64,000 nucleotides of DNA from Microbacterium murale (GCF_014635185.1 NZ_BMCM01000003.1:509700-573699), one strand, 5' to 3'. Positions 25,945 to 35,973 are shown, numbered from the stretch's first letter. Numbers and translations are program-made. Notes: generated from the letters alone by a model not told the origin.

Positions 25945-28080
25945 TCAGTCGCCGAGCGCCTGCCGAAGCAGGTGCATCAGTGCCGCCAGCTGCACGGACT
26001 CGCTCGGAGTCTCGAGCACCGCTTCGCCGTCCAGCGCCCTGGCCGCGAGGCCCTGCTTCTGATCGATGAGCTCGGCGATCTTCGTGTCGATCGTGTGCGC
26101 GGCGATGATCCGCCATGCCGTGACCGGCTCGTCCTGTCCGATGCGGTGCACGCGGTCGATCGCCTGCGTCTGCTCCGCGGCGGTCCAGCTCAACTCAGCG
26201 AGGACGACGTTGGAGGCCGCCTGCAGGTTGAGTCCGACGCCGGCCGCGGTGAGCGAGCAGACCGCGATGCCGACGCTCTCGTCGCCGTTGAAGTCGTCGA
26301 TCGCCTGCTGTCGTGCCGGCGTCGTCTGATCGCCGCGGATCGAGACGTAACGGATGCCGGATGCCGCGAAGTGCGCCTCGGCCTGGTCCATCACGTCGAT
26401 GTGCTTGGCGAAGAACACGACCTTGCCGACCGAACGCTGCAGCTGCGCGGCGTAGTCCGCGGCGAGCTGAGCCTTGGCCTGACCGATCTTGCGAACCATC
26501 GTGAAGACGTTGTCTCCGCCTGTGCCTGCGGCCTTCGACTCCTCGAGTTCGTTGTGCGCCACGAGCCGGACGATGTCGTCGTCGATCTCGCCGGGCTCCA
26601 GCCCGCGGTCGCCGCGAGCCTGGACGATGCGACGGTACTTCGCAGCCAACCGCTCCCCCAGCTCGCGCTCGGCCTGACGGATGCCACGGCCGAACTCATC
26701 GTCCAGTTGCACCGGCAGGTCTGCGATCAGCTTGTCCGGCAGGTCGGCGGCGACGTCCTTCTTCTTGCGTCGGACGATGCCCATCGAGATCACGGCGTCG
26801 CGCGCTTCCGCATAGAACGACTTGTCCGCCGGCGTGAGTCCGGTGTCGTCGAGCTTCTCCATCAGCTCCGCACCCGGTTTGTCGCCCGTCGTCCAGCCGA
26901 GGAAACGCCAGATCGCGTCGAAGTCCTCGACGTCGTTGATCAGCGGCGTACCGGTGAGCGCCATCATGAGCGGGTCGTGGGAGCGCTCACGGATGCGCGA
27001 GGCCAGCGCCAGCACGTTCTGCGAACGCTGCGAGGAAAGGTTCTTGATGAAGTGCGCCTCGTCCACGACCATGCCCTTGAGCCCGATCGAGCTGAGCCAT
27101 GACAGGTGCCGGTCGAGGATCTCGTAGTTCACGATGAAGACGTCGGCGAACGCGTCGATGTCGGCACCGTCGCCCTGGATCACAGTGGCCCTGCGCTGCG
27201 GGGTCCACCGCTCCACCTCGCGAGCCCAGTTCATCTTCACGACGTTCGGCACGACGACGAGGAGGGGGTATGCGTCGGCGATGGATGCCGCGAGAACGGA
27301 CTGCGCGGTCTTGCCGAGGCCCGGTTCGTCCGCCAGGAGGAAGCTGCGGTGACCTGCGCGCACGGATTCGAGGAACCGTGACTGATGCACCATCACCTCG
27401 AGGCCCTTGGGCGAGATGTGATCGTACTCCGGCGTCGGCGGCAGTTCCATGCTGGCGGCCGACCCGCCCGCGCCGGTCTCGAATGCCTTGTACAGCGGTC
27501 CCATCAGTTCCCAGTCGTCGAGCCTCCGCCTGGGTGCCGTCGGGCGCCGAGGAGTGAGGTCGGGCGCGAGGAACGGGTTCGCGAGTTGTCGTGATTCCAC
27601 CGCGGCCGGGATCACCTGGCGTTCGGCGAGGGCCGCCGGCACCACCGGTGCCTGCACCGGCGCGATGTCGGTGATGATGAGCTCTTCCGGTGCGAGTTCG
27701 GCGCCGGACTCGAGCAGCCAGTCACGGCGCATGCGCTTCGCCACCGGGCTGGTGGCCGAGTCCGCCTCGAGCAACTGGATGAGAGAGGTGTCGCGTGCGG
27801 CGGTCTTCGCCAGGATCGTCGCGACGCCGTCGAGCCGCTTGAGCAGTTCGGCGCGTGTGGAATCCACGAACGCGGCATCCGTCTTCACCCTGGCGCGCTC
27901 CTCGCGCACCAGGAAGGCGATCACCTGGAACTTGACCCGGTTCGTCGGCCCGAGCTTTCCGCGCTGAGCCTTGGCCTCGATCTCGCGCACCTTGCGGGCG
28001 AGGATCGGGATCAGTGGGGCCTCGTCATCACGACGTGACGTCTTCTTGCGCCGCGTGGCGGCGGTTGCCGTAGTCGGCAT
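25945..28080 (-). CDS. SNF2-family DEAD/DEAH-box helicase
   Basis: 711 residues. A 220-residue N-terminal region precedes the helicase core: LLADEPGLGKTAQSVLAA (Walker A), VVVPNVVKMNWAREV, MVVDEAHFIKN (DEAH) and LTGTPLIND. The second RecA lobe has YVSIRGDQTTPARQQAIDDF and AAGVGLNLQAASNVVLAELSW followed by the Arg-finger motif QAIDRVHRIGQ. This resembles SMARCAL1/RapA-like remodelers that translocate on double-stranded DNA. No methylase, nuclease or phage genes flank it, so a defence role is not supported. CAGGAGGAGC precedes ATG. Confidence 0.9.
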   Translation of the reverse strand: MPTTATAATRRKKTSRRDDEAPLIPILARKVREIEAKAQRGKLGPTNRVKFQVIAFLVREERARVKTDAAFVDSTRAELLKRLDGVATILAKTAARDTSLIQLLEADSATSPVAKRMRRDWLLESGAELAPEELIITDIAPVQAPVVPAALAERQVIPAAVESRQLANPFLAPDLTPRRPTAPRRRLDDWELMGPLYKAFETGAGGSAASMELPPTPEYDHISPKGLEVMVHQSRFLESVRAGHRSFLLADEPGLGKTAQSVLAASIADAYPLLVVVPNVVKMNWAREVERWTPQRRATVIQGDGADIDAFADVFIVNYEILDRHLSWLSSIGLKGMVVDEAHFIKNLSSQRSQNVLALASRIRERSHDPLMMALTGTPLINDVEDFDAIWRFLGWTTGDKPGAELMEKLDDTGLTPADKSFYAEARDAVISMGIVRRKKKDVAADLPDKLIADLPVQLDDEFGRGIRQAERELGERLAAKYRRIVQARGDRGLEPGEIDDDIVRLVAHNELEESKAAGTGGDNVFTMVRKIGQAKAQLAADYAAQLQRSVGKVVFFAKHIDVMDQAEAHFAASGIRYVSIRGDQTTPARQQAIDDFNGDESVGIAVCSLTAAGVGLNLQAASNVVLAELSWTAAEQTQAIDRVHRIGQDEPVTAWRIIAAHTIDTKIAELIDQKQGLAARALDGEAVLETPSESVQLAALMHLLRQALGD

Positions 28081-28273
28081 GCTCCTCCTGAGCGTGAATA
28101 CCGAACCGCCGTCAAGGTCGGTTCGTGCCGTACGAGTCGTCCGCGTGTGGCGCCAGCCAGGACCGTGCGAACGTTGTGCGGTCGTTCTCGTGGTGCCGGT
28201 GTGGCGCGCTCCCGAAAACGACTCTGCGAGAAGTTTACGTCATCCTCGCAATAAATCATCGATCGACGGGCGA

Positions 28274-29230
28274 CTACGCCCGGACTTCACCTGTCAGAAG
28301 GGCGCGCGCTGCCACCACATCGGCCGCCATCTGCGCCATGAGCGCCTCGATGCCCTCGAACGCGACCATGCCGCGCAATCGCTCGGTGAACTCGACGGTG
28401 ACATCGTGCCCGTAGAGGTCGAGGGAGTCCTCATCAAGCACATGCGCCTCGACCTGACGCACCAGGACATCGTCGAAGGTCGGGTTCGTCCCGACGGAGA
28501 CCGCCGCGGGATATCGCACGGCTGTGTCGTGATCGATGAGCCAGCCCGCATACACACCGTCCGCAGGGACGAGGGCATCGACGCTCGCCGACAGGTTCGC
28601 GGTCGGGAAACCCAGCTCGCGACCGCGTTTGTGTCCGTGCACGACCTCGCCGCGCACGTCGACCGCGCGCCCCAGGACGACCTCGGCCGTCTTCACATCC
28701 CCCTCGGCGAGCAGTTCGCGTATCCAGCTGGATGAGACCCGGCGCTCGGAACCCTCGACGTACACGTCCTCCACCACATCCACGGTGAAGCCATGCTGCG
28801 GGCCGAGCTCGCGCAGGAGCTCGGGGGTGCCCGCTCCCTTGTGCCCGAACCGGAAGTCGCGTCCGACGAGCACCGTGGACACGTGCAGCGCATCGACCAG
28901 GATCTTCTCGACGAAATCGATCGGCGTGCGTGAGGCCAGCTCGCGATCGAATGTCAGCAGCAGCGTCGCATCGAGTCCGAGCTCGCCGAGCAGTTCGAGT
29001 TTGCGTTCCACCGAGACCACGTTCTCCGGACAGATCTCCGGCCGCAGCAGCGCGAGCGGGTTGCGGTCGAAGGTGACTGCGACGGCGCGTGCTCCGGATG
29101 CCGCGGCATCCGCCTTGAGACGCTCGATCACCGCACGATGTCCGGCGTGCACGCCGTCGAACTTGCCGATCGCGACGGCTGAGGGACCGAAATCGGCCGG
29201 CACCCCGCTCGGGTCGCGGAAGACGATCAC
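28274..29230 (-). CDS. ribF: Bifunctional riboflavin kinase/FAD synthetase
   Basis: 318 residues from GTG 29230, preceded by GGAGGTGACGGC; the start overlaps the upstream stop by 4 nt (GTGA). The N-terminal nucleotidyltransferase has AIGKFDGVHAGHRAVIERL and VSSSWIRELLAEGDV; the C-terminal flavokinase has VVHGHKRGRELGFPTANL, DGVYAGWL and AHVLDEDSLDLYGHDV. It makes FMN and FAD from riboflavin, useful to the flavin enzymes in the window. It is the last gene of the truB operon. Confidence 0.95.
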   Translation of the reverse strand: MIVFRDPSGVPADFGPSAVAIGKFDGVHAGHRAVIERLKADAAASGARAVAVTFDRNPLALLRPEICPENVVSVERKLELLGELGLDATLLLTFDRELASRTPIDFVEKILVDALHVSTVLVGRDFRFGHKGAGTPELLRELGPQHGFTVDVVEDVYVEGSERRVSSSWIRELLAEGDVKTAEVVLGRAVDVRGEVVHGHKRGRELGFPTANLSASVDALVPADGVYAGWLIDHDTAVRYPAAVSVGTNPTFDDVLVRQVEAHVLDEDSLDLYGHDVTVEFTERLRGMVAFEGIEALMAQMAADVVAARALLTGEVRA

Positions 29231-29664
29231 GCCGTCACCTCCGCGGTGCGGACCGCCTCGACGGGGCGGTGTGTGCGCAGCCACCAGATCCCGAACATCG
29301 GAAGGACCAGCGGGATGAACAGATAGCCGCGGCCGAACACCGACCAGACCGAGTCGTGCTGGAACAGCTCGGGAACCGCGAGGCTCAGCACGCCGACCAC
29401 GAGCACGCCGACCAGCTCGAAGACGATCGCGACCCAGGCGACCGTGTACCAGCCGCGTCGACCGGCGAGCACCAGCGCCAGAGTCGCGAGGATGTACACA
29501 CCGGCGGCGATCGCCGAGAGCGTGTACGCCAGGGGCGCCTCGTCGAACTTCCGCACGATCTGCACGAAGCTGCGGCCTGTGGCAGCCAGCGCCATCACGG
29601 CGTAGACGATGACGAGGACACGGCCTATGCCGGTCATCCGATTGCGGGTTGCGGTGATGCTCAT
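29227..29664 (-). CDS. Small four-helix membrane protein in the truB-ribF operon
   Basis: 145 residues from ATG 29664, preceded by GGAGGATGCT. Four hydrophobic segments (around 10-30, 45-67, 72-97 and 107-127) and a short polar tail. A short conserved-looking FGRGYLFIPLVLPMFGIWWL lies in the last helix. No known domain is recognised. It ends in a 4-nt overlap with ribF, so it is expressed with flavin-cofactor synthesis; a direct functional link is unproven. Confidence 0.75.
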   Translation of the reverse strand: MSITATRNRMTGIGRVLVIVYAVMALAATGRSFVQIVRKFDEAPLAYTLSAIAAGVYILATLALVLAGRRGWYTVAWVAIVFELVGVLVVGVLSLAVPELFQHDSVWSVFGRGYLFIPLVLPMFGIWWLRTHRPVEAVRTAEVTA

Positions 29665-29711
29665 AGCATCCTCCATTCTAAGCGCGCGAGGAATGCTCGA
29701 TCGCCGCACGC

Positions 29712-30080
29712 TCAGCCGACCTGAACGGTCCAGATCACCTGCATCCGCCAGAGCATGATCGCGACCGCGAGTGCGACCAGACCGAGGATGACGGTGCTCC
29801 AGCGGCTGCGTTCGAGCAGCGCCCAGATCACACCGCCGATCGGCAGCAGGGCTGCAGAGATGAGATAGACCCAGAACTCCAGCGGGTCGCCCGAGGGCGG
29901 GTTGCCGGCGAAAGGCGCGATGATCGCCACGATGACCTGCACGATGAGCAGCACCTCGACGAGAGCGAGCGCACCGACCGAGAAGTCGCTCGGTCGCCGG
30001 CCCGCCAGTCCTGCGACTGCGCAGAACACTCCCGCCGCGACTGCGACGGCGATCTGCAATGTGGTGAACCAGAGGATCAT
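29712..30080 (-). CDS. Small four-helix membrane protein following truB
   Basis: 122 residues. ATG 30080 overlaps the truB stop by 4 nt (ATGA). Four hydrophobic segments with a periplasmic loop FAGNPPSGDPLEFW. No catalytic motif or family is recognised. It is separated from the next membrane-protein gene by 47 nt, so the four genes truB, this one, its neighbour and ribF form one operon. Confidence 0.75.
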   Translation of the reverse strand: MILWFTTLQIAVAVAAGVFCAVAGLAGRRPSDFSVGALALVEVLLIVQVIVAIIAPFAGNPPSGDPLEFWVYLISAALLPIGGVIWALLERSRWSTVILGLVALAVAIMLWRMQVIWTVQVG

Positions 30081-30970
30081 CGGGACGCCTCCGGCATGTT
30101 CATGACGCTCTTGATATCGCTGCCGCGCTTCGCCACGATCCCGACGAGTGCCCCTTCGGGGTCGATCGCCGCGGCGAGGGCGCCGTCGAGCCTGGCGGCC
30201 TGACCGCCCAGTCGCTTGCCGTGTCGCAAGTCGCGCGCATCGTCTTCGGTGACCTCGAGCGGTTGCAGGATCGCGGAGGCCGCCACGGCCGGCGTCAGTG
30301 TCTTCGCACCGGTGAGGGAGTCGATGTCGACGGCGTCCGTGACATCGAAGGGTCCGATCCTCGTGCGCCGGAGCGCCGTGAGATGTCCTCCGATGCCGAG
30401 CGCATCCCCGAGATCGCGGGCGAGTGCGCGGATGTACGTGCCGGACGAGCAGTCCACCACGACGTCGAGATCGATCACGCCGCCGCCACGGCGCTCGTCC
30501 AGCAGGTCGAACCGCGACACGGTGACCGCTCGAGCCTTGAGCTCCACCTCTTCGCCCGCGCGGACGAGGGCGTAGGCGCGACGTCCGTCGACTTTGATCG
30601 CGGACACCGCACTGGGCACCTGGGAAATGTCACCTGTGAGCGCGGCGATCCCGGTGCGGATCTGCTCGCTCGTCACCGCATCCACGTCGGCGGCGTCTGC
30701 TGCGCGGGTGATCTCGCCCTCTGCGTCGTCCGTGCCCGTCGCCTGCCCGAGCCGGACCGTCGCCAGGTAGGTCTTGTCGGCGCCGACGACATATGTGAGG
30801 AGCCGGGTGGCGCCTTCGATGCCGAGCACCAGCAGACCGGTCGCCATCGGATCGAGAGTGCCGGCGTGCCCGACCTTGCGCGTGCCGAACGCCTTTCGCG
30901 TCCGCGCGACCACGTCGTGGCTGGTCAGCCCACCGGGCTTGTCAACGAGGAGGATGCCGGGTGCGACCAT
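30077..30970 (-). CDS. truB: tRNA pseudouridine-55 synthase
   Basis: 297 residues. MVAPGILLVDKPGGLTSHDV, KVGHAGTLDPMATGLL with the catalytic Asp, GDISQVPSAVSAIKVDGRRAY and CSSGTYIRALARDLG are diagnostic. It isomerises U55 in the T-loop of elongator tRNAs. A TAAGCT box ends 6 nt before ATG with GGGGGA in between, so the transcript may be leaderless. It heads an operon with two small membrane proteins and ribF. Confidence 0.96.
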   Translation of the reverse strand: MVAPGILLVDKPGGLTSHDVVARTRKAFGTRKVGHAGTLDPMATGLLVLGIEGATRLLTYVVGADKTYLATVRLGQATGTDDAEGEITRAADAADVDAVTSEQIRTGIAALTGDISQVPSAVSAIKVDGRRAYALVRAGEEVELKARAVTVSRFDLLDERRGGGVIDLDVVVDCSSGTYIRALARDLGDALGIGGHLTALRRTRIGPFDVTDAVDIDSLTGAKTLTPAVAASAILQPLEVTEDDARDLRHGKRLGGQAARLDGALAAAIDPEGALVGIVAKRGSDIKSVMNMPEASR

Positions 30971-30976
30971 TCCCCC

Positions 30977-30982
30977 AGCTTA
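30977..30982 (-). promoter_or_regulatory. -10 box TAAGCT, truB operon promoter
   Basis: On the minus strand TAAGCT is followed by GGGGGA and ATG 30970. Confidence 0.45.
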
Positions 30983-31010
30983 TCGAGGCCACGTCCGTGC
31001 TCCGTCGCCG

Positions 31011-31646
31011 TCAGCCGCAGACCTCATAAGGGGGCTGATCCGCCGTCGTCACAGTCACCGCATTCGCCTGTTCCGATGAGGTCGTGTAGAACTCAAAGAA
31101 GATCTTCGCTGTATCGCCCTGAACGCTCAGCCAGGTGCCTTCGCCGATCGGCGCCGTACCCTCCACCGCGTCCGGATACTGAGCCAGGATCTCGTCCTCG
31201 GTCGACCCGATCCCGAGGCCTTCTTCAGTACGCGGGCCCACACCCGGCGTGACCGGATCGGCGGCCGAGGCTGACACCACCATGATGGGGTCGGTCTCGG
31301 TCGTGGTGCCGCGCGCGAAGTTGACGTTGTAGGACTGATCCTGCGCATTCCACCACGCCGTCCACGAGCAGTTCTCGTCGTTCATCCACGATGTCGGCAG
31401 CGCCGACAGCGTGGCCTCGAAGTCACCGCCCGTCTCGATCGGACCAATGCCCTCGTCACTGACCAGCCAGGTGGACGGATCTTCCGGATCGGGTTCGTCC
31501 GTCTCCTGCGTCGGGGTGGGATCGGGCGACGGTGCGCTGGTCTCGGCGGTCGTCGGCTCTGGGGCCGGTTGTGCCGTGGCGCAGCCTGCGAGCGGCATGA
31601 CGCTCACGGTAGCGATCGTGAGCACGGCGATCATCCTGCGATGCAT
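31011..31646 (-). CDS. Secreted lipoprotein, unknown function
   Basis: 211 residues from ATG 31646 (GAGGAGA upstream). A signal peptide with lipobox LAGC at residues 18-21 makes Cys21 the lipid anchor, followed by a Thr/Pro/Glu/Asp-rich linker to about residue 60. The globular remainder has one Cys in NDENCSW and one at the end (YEVCG), possibly a disulfide. No enzymatic motif is recognised. It is divergent from mutY. Confidence 0.8.
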   Translation of the reverse strand: MHRRMIAVLTIATVSVMPLAGCATAQPAPEPTTAETSAPSPDPTPTQETDEPDPEDPSTWLVSDEGIGPIETGGDFEATLSALPTSWMNDENCSWTAWWNAQDQSYNVNFARGTTTETDPIMVVSASAADPVTPGVGPRTEEGLGIGSTEDEILAQYPDAVEGTAPIGEGTWLSVQGDTAKIFFEFYTTSSEQANAVTVTTADQPPYEVCG

Positions 31647-31706
31647 GTGATCTTCTCCTCTCCTCTGCCCGCACCCGCGTCTCGGCCCGGGGTCGGGCAC
31701 TCCGCA

Positions 31707-31712
31707 TAGGCT
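31707..31712 (+). promoter_or_regulatory. -10 box TAGGCT, leaderless mutY promoter
   Basis: TAGGCT ends 6 nt before GTG 31719. Confidence 0.5.
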
Positions 31713-31718
31713 AACGAG

Positions 31719-32618
31719 GTGCCCGCGATCTCGACACCCCCATCGGACCTGGCTCCCACGCTCGCTGAGTGGTACCGCTCGGATGCGCGGGATCTGCCGT
31801 GGCGCCGGCCGGAGTTCCACGCGCAGTTCGGTGCGTGGGGCACGCTCGTCAGCGAGTTCATGCTGCAGCAGACGCCGGTGACGCGGGTGATACCGCATCT
31901 CGAGGCCTGGCTGCGGCGCTGGCCGACACCGACGTCGATGTCTCGCGCGACGCCGGCAGAGGTCGTGCTGCAGTGGGCGAACCTCGGCTATCCTCGACGC
32001 GCACTGTGGCTGCACCGCGCCGCGATAGAGATCACCGAGCGTCACAGCGGCGCGGTCCCGCGCGACGTCGATGCGCTGCTCGCGCTGTCCGGCATCGGCG
32101 ATTACACCGCCAGGGCGGTGGCCGCATTCGCCTTCGGTGACCGGCATCCGGTCGTCGACACCAACACTCGCCGCGTCATCGCCCGCGCGCTCGAGGGCAG
32201 GTCTCACCCTGGACCTGCCGCGCGCAGTGATCTGGTCGCGATGCGGGCGCTGCTGCCTGAGTCGGATGACGAATCAGCCGTCTTCAACGCCGCGATGATG
32301 GAACTCGGTGCGACGGTGTGCACATCTCGCGCACCGAAGTGCGAACGGTGCCCCATCTCGGCGCAGTGCGTCTGGATCAACGCCGGTCGCCCTGACACCG
32401 GCGATGGACGCCGGCGACAGGCACGATACGAAGGCTCCGATCGGCAGGCCAGAGGCGCGGTGCTGAAGGCGCTGCGTCACTCGGATGCAGGTGAGCTGCC
32501 TCTGGATGCCGTGATCCACGACTGGCCGGATGCCGTGCAGCGCGACCGTGCAATCGACTCTCTCATCGCAGACGGGCTCGCCGAGGCGGCGGAGCACATG
32601 CTCCGGCTGCCGCGCTGA
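31719..32618 (+). CDS. mutY: A/G-specific adenine DNA glycosylase
   Basis: 299 residues with a GTG start. The DNA-glycosylase core has SEFMLQQTPVTRV (catalytic Glu), the helix-hairpin-helix LSGIGDYTARAV, VVDTNTRRVIAR (catalytic Asp) and the four-Cys iron-sulfur loop CTSRAPKCERCPISAQC. It removes adenine mispaired with 8-oxoguanine. The C-terminal NUDIX-like 8-oxoG-recognition domain of E. coli MutY is reduced to a short helical tail, as in many actinobacterial proteins. Confidence 0.94.
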   Translation: MPAISTPPSDLAPTLAEWYRSDARDLPWRRPEFHAQFGAWGTLVSEFMLQQTPVTRVIPHLEAWLRRWPTPTSMSRATPAEVVLQWANLGYPRRALWLHRAAIEITERHSGAVPRDVDALLALSGIGDYTARAVAAFAFGDRHPVVDTNTRRVIARALEGRSHPGPAARSDLVAMRALLPESDDESAVFNAAMMELGATVCTSRAPKCERCPISAQCVWINAGRPDTGDGRRRQARYEGSDRQARGAVLKALRHSDAGELPLDAVIHDWPDAVQRDRAIDSLIADGLAEAAEHMLRLPR

Positions 32619-32645
32619 GCCTACTGCCTGCTGGCAGCGCTCGGT

Positions 32646-33080
32646 CTACTGCTGGTCGTCCTCATCGGCGCGCACGATGTACGGGTCGGCATCGCCGGCG
32701 TGTGTGGCCGACGATGCGAGCTTGGCAACCTCCGCGTCGCGCTCCTGCGCCTGACGGAGCAGCGCCGTGATGTTGTCGGCGTTCTCCGGAAGCGCATCGG
32801 GGATGAACTCCAGCGTCGGCACCAGACGGGTGCTCAGCTGCTTGCCCACTTCGCTGCGCAGTAGTCCGGTCGCCGAAGCGAGTGCGGCAGCGCTCGATGC
32901 TCGTTCCTCGTCGGTACCGAGCACGGTGTAGAACGCCGAAGCGTGCTGCAGGTCACCGGAGACGCGGACGTCGGTTATGGTGACGAAGCCGAGTCGCGGG
33001 TCGCGCAGTCCTCGCTCGAGGCGCTCCGCCAGGATGACGCGAATGCGATCCGCCAGGCGTGCCTGTCGTTCTCCAGCCAT
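32646..33080 (-). CDS. rbfA: 30S ribosome-binding factor A
   Basis: 144 residues from ATG 33080, preceded by AAGAAGGAA. ADRIRVILAERLERGLRDPRL, FVTITDVRVSGDLQHASAFY and LRSEVGKQLSTRLVPTLEFI form the KH-like fold. It matures the 16S rRNA 5' end during 30S assembly. It is the last gene of the nusA operon and is separated from infB by a strong palindrome. The C-terminal tail is acidic. Confidence 0.95.
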   Translation of the reverse strand: MAGERQARLADRIRVILAERLERGLRDPRLGFVTITDVRVSGDLQHASAFYTVLGTDEERASSAAALASATGLLRSEVGKQLSTRLVPTLEFIPDALPENADNITALLRQAQERDAEVAKLASSATHAGDADPYIVRADEDDQQ

Positions 33081-33103
33081 TTCCTTCTTCTTCCGTGTGA
33101 CGA

Positions 33104-33131
33104 ATGAGGGGCGCCCGCGGGCGCCCCTCAT
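33104..33131. repeat. 28-bp perfect palindrome between infB and rbfA
   Basis: ATGAGGGGCGCCCG is followed immediately by its exact complement, giving a loopless 28-bp palindrome. It sits 11 nt after the infB stop. As RNA it forms a very stable hairpin that could attenuate rbfA or protect infB mRNA; as DNA it could bind a dimeric protein. There is no U-run. Confidence 0.7.
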
Positions 33132-33142
33132 ATTTGATCAGA

Positions 33143-35914
33143 TCAGCCGCGAGGCTTCTCGACCATTTCGGTGGTCTCGATCTCGTCGCCGATCTGGATG
33201 TCGTTGAACTTGCCGAGGCCGATACCGGCCTCGTAGTCCGTGCGCACCTCGGTGACGTCATCCTTGAACCGGCGCAGCGACTCGATGGCGAGGCCATCGG
33301 CGAGCACGACGCCGTCGCGGATGATGCGAGCCTTGGCGTTTCGCGTGATCGTTCCCGATCGCACGATGACACCGGCGATGTTGCCGAACTTCGAGGAGCG
33401 GAACACCTCGCGGATCTCGGCGACACCGGACTGGATCTCTTCGAACTCCGGCTTGAGCATGCCCTTCAGCGAGCTCTCGATCTCGTCGATCGCGGAGTAG
33501 ATGACCGAGTAGAACCGGACATCCACACCCTCACGAGCCGCAGCCTCACGGGCCTTGGGATCGGGGCGGACGTTGAAGCCCACGATGATCGCGTTGTCGA
33601 TCGTCGCCAGGTTCACATCCGACTCGGTGACAGCACCCACACCACGGTGGATGATGCGCAGCTGCACGGTGTCGTCGACCTCGATCTTGAGCAGCGACTC
33701 CTCCAGCGCCTCGACGGCACCGGAGACGTCACCCTTGATGATGAGGTTGAGCGTCTCGACCTTGCCCTCTTCGAGCGCACGGGTGAAGTCCTCGAGCGAG
33801 ATGCGCTTGCGGGCCTTGGCCAGCAGGGCGTTGCGCTCGACGGCCTCACGCTTCTCAGCGATCTGGCGAGCCATGCGGTCTTCCTCGGTGACGATGAAGA
33901 CGTCACCGGCGCGCGGCACCGAGTTCAGACCCTGCACCTGCACCGGACGGGACGGATATGCCTCGTCGACTGCGTCGCCGTTCTCGTCGAGCATCGCACG
34001 GACACGGCCGTAGGCGGTGCCTGCGACGATCGAGTCGCCGACGCGCAGCGTTCCGGACTGGATGAGCACTGTCGCGATCGAACCGCGTCCCTTGTCGAGC
34101 TTCGCCTCGATGGCGACTCCACGCGCGGACTTGTTCGGGTTCGCGGTCAGGTCGAGACCGGCGTCGGCCGCGAGCAGCACAGCGTCCAGAAGTTCCTGGA
34201 TGCCGGTGCCTGCACGCGCCGAGACGTCGACGAACATGACGTCTCCGCCATACTCCTCGGCGACGAGGCCGTACTCGGTCAGCTGCTGACGAACCTTCGC
34301 CGGGTTGGCATCCGGCTTGTCGACCTTGTTGACCGCGACCACGATCGGGACGCCGGCGGCCTGGGCGTGGTTGAGCGCCTCGACCGTCTGCGGCATGATG
34401 CCGTCGTCGGCCGCGACCACCAGGATCGCGAGGTCGGTGACCTGCGCACCACGGGCACGCATGGCGGTGAACGCCTCGTGACCGGGGGTGTCGATGAAGG
34501 TGATTGCGCGCTCGTGGCCCTCGTGCTCGGTCCAGACCTGGTAGGCACCGATGTGCTGGGTGATGCCTCCGGCCTCACCCTCGATGACGTTGGTCTGGCG
34601 GATCGCGTCGAGGAGGCGCGTCTTACCGTGGTCGACGTGACCCATGACGGTCACGACAGGCGGACGGATCTCGAGGTCGTCCTCGCTCTCCTCCTCCAGC
34701 TCCTTGGCCAGGTCGAGACCGAAGCCCTCGAGGAGCTCCTTGTCCTCGTCCTCGGGCGAGACCATCTGGATCTTGTAGCCGAGCTCCTCACCGAGGACCT
34801 CGAAGGTCGCCTCGTCCAGCGACTCGGTGGCCGTGGCCATCTCGCCGAGGTTGAAGAGGATCGTGACAAGGGTTCCGGGCTGCACCGTGTAGCCGGTCAG
34901 CGTCTCGATCTTGTCGGCGAAGTCGGCGATCGATGCGCCGCGGCGCATGCGGATGATCTCTCCGTTGCCGCGGGTGACGTTGACGCCACCGACGACCGGA
35001 GCCGACCGCATTTCGAATTCCTGCCGCTTCGCCCTACGCGACTTGCGCTGCTTGGACTTGCCGCCTCCCTTACCGAAGGCGCCTGCGGTTCCACCGCCGG
35101 GTCCACGACCACGGCCACCGCCGCCGCCTGGGCGACCTGCGAAGCCGCCACCCGGACGAGCACCGGGACCGCCGCCTGGTGCGCCTGCACCACCGCCGGG
35201 ACGACCGGGGCCACCGGAACGCTGCTGGAACGGTGCACCACCGGGACGGCCGGGACCGCCGGAGCGCGGAGCACCGGGACGCGGTGCGCCCGGACGCGGA
35301 GCGCCTGGACGGGGTGCGCCGGGGCGCGGAGCCTGCGGACGCGGGATGTTTCCCGGCGTCGGGCGCTGGCCCATGCCCTGCGCGGAAGCGAAGGGGTTGT
35401 TACCAGGACGCGGGCCGGCTGGGCGCTGGCCCATGCCCTGGTTGGAAGCGAAGGGATTGTTGCCAGGACGCGGCGCGCCGGGCTTCGGGGCACCGCCCTT
35501 GTCTTCGGAATCCGCAGCGGACTTCGCCGCAGCGGGAGCCTCGGCAGCAGCGGGCGCCTCGGCAGCCGGTGCATCTGCGACGGGCGCTTCTGCGGGTGCG
35601 GGCTCGGGCGCCGGCTTCGGGCCGGGCTTGGGCCCCGGCGTCGGAGCCTTCGGTCCGGGCGTAGCCGCACCGGACTTGGCAGCACTGGACTTCGCCGCGG
35701 CGGGTTTCGTCGCAGCGGCAGGCTTCTCTTCGGCCTTGGGCTTCGCAGCACTGTCGGCCTCGATGGCCGCACGAAGCTTGCGAGCCACTGGGGGCTCGAT
35801 GGTCGACGAGGGGCTCTTGACGAACTCGCCGAGCTCCTTCAGCTTTGCGAGTGCGAACTTACTGTCGACGCCGAGCTCAGCGGCAATCTCGTGTACGCGT
35901 GGTTTGGCAGCCAC
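33143..35914 (-). CDS. infB: Translation initiation factor IF-2
   Basis: 923 residues. The N-terminal IF2_N helix is [20 protein letters not shown]; residues about 60-310 are Ala/Pro/Gly/Arg-rich with the unit [17 protein letters not shown] duplicated and repeated PRPGAP. The G domain near residue 420 has [16 protein letters not shown] and NKVDKP, then domains II-IV. It positions initiator tRNA on the 30S subunit. The long disordered N-terminal is common in high-GC actinobacteria. Confidence 0.97.
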   Translation of the reverse strand: MAAKPRVHEIAAELGVDSKFALAKLKELGEFVKSPSSTIEPPVARKLRAAIEADSAAKPKAEEKPAAATKPAAAKSSAAKSGAATPGPKAPTPGPKPGPKPAPEPAPAEAPVADAPAAEAPAAAEAPAAAKSAADSEDKGGAPKPGAPRPGNNPFASNQGMGQRPAGPRPGNNPFASAQGMGQRPTPGNIPRPQAPRPGAPRPGAPRPGAPRPGAPRSGGPGRPGGAPFQQRSGGPGRPGGGAGAPGGGPGARPGGGFAGRPGGGGGRGRGPGGGTAGAFGKGGGKSKQRKSRRAKRQEFEMRSAPVVGGVNVTRGNGEIIRMRRGASIADFADKIETLTGYTVQPGTLVTILFNLGEMATATESLDEATFEVLGEELGYKIQMVSPEDEDKELLEGFGLDLAKELEEESEDDLEIRPPVVTVMGHVDHGKTRLLDAIRQTNVIEGEAGGITQHIGAYQVWTEHEGHERAITFIDTPGHEAFTAMRARGAQVTDLAILVVAADDGIMPQTVEALNHAQAAGVPIVVAVNKVDKPDANPAKVRQQLTEYGLVAEEYGGDVMFVDVSARAGTGIQELLDAVLLAADAGLDLTANPNKSARGVAIEAKLDKGRGSIATVLIQSGTLRVGDSIVAGTAYGRVRAMLDENGDAVDEAYPSRPVQVQGLNSVPRAGDVFIVTEEDRMARQIAEKREAVERNALLAKARKRISLEDFTRALEEGKVETLNLIIKGDVSGAVEALEESLLKIEVDDTVQLRIIHRGVGAVTESDVNLATIDNAIIVGFNVRPDPKAREAAAREGVDVRFYSVIYSAIDEIESSLKGMLKPEFEEIQSGVAEIREVFRSSKFGNIAGVIVRSGTITRNAKARIIRDGVVLADGLAIESLRRFKDDVTEVRTDYEAGIGLGKFNDIQIGDEIETTEMVEKPRG

Positions 35915-35973
35915 AATTCTCCTGTCTGGGTCGGTCTACCCAGGCAGGGCAGACCACTAGTTGCGGACGGGTC

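Noticed and set aside
25945-28080. SNF2 helicase as part of a defence island
   Set aside because: Neighbours are pfkA and ribF; no methylase, nuclease, phage or toxin gene is present, so it looks like a housekeeping remodeler.
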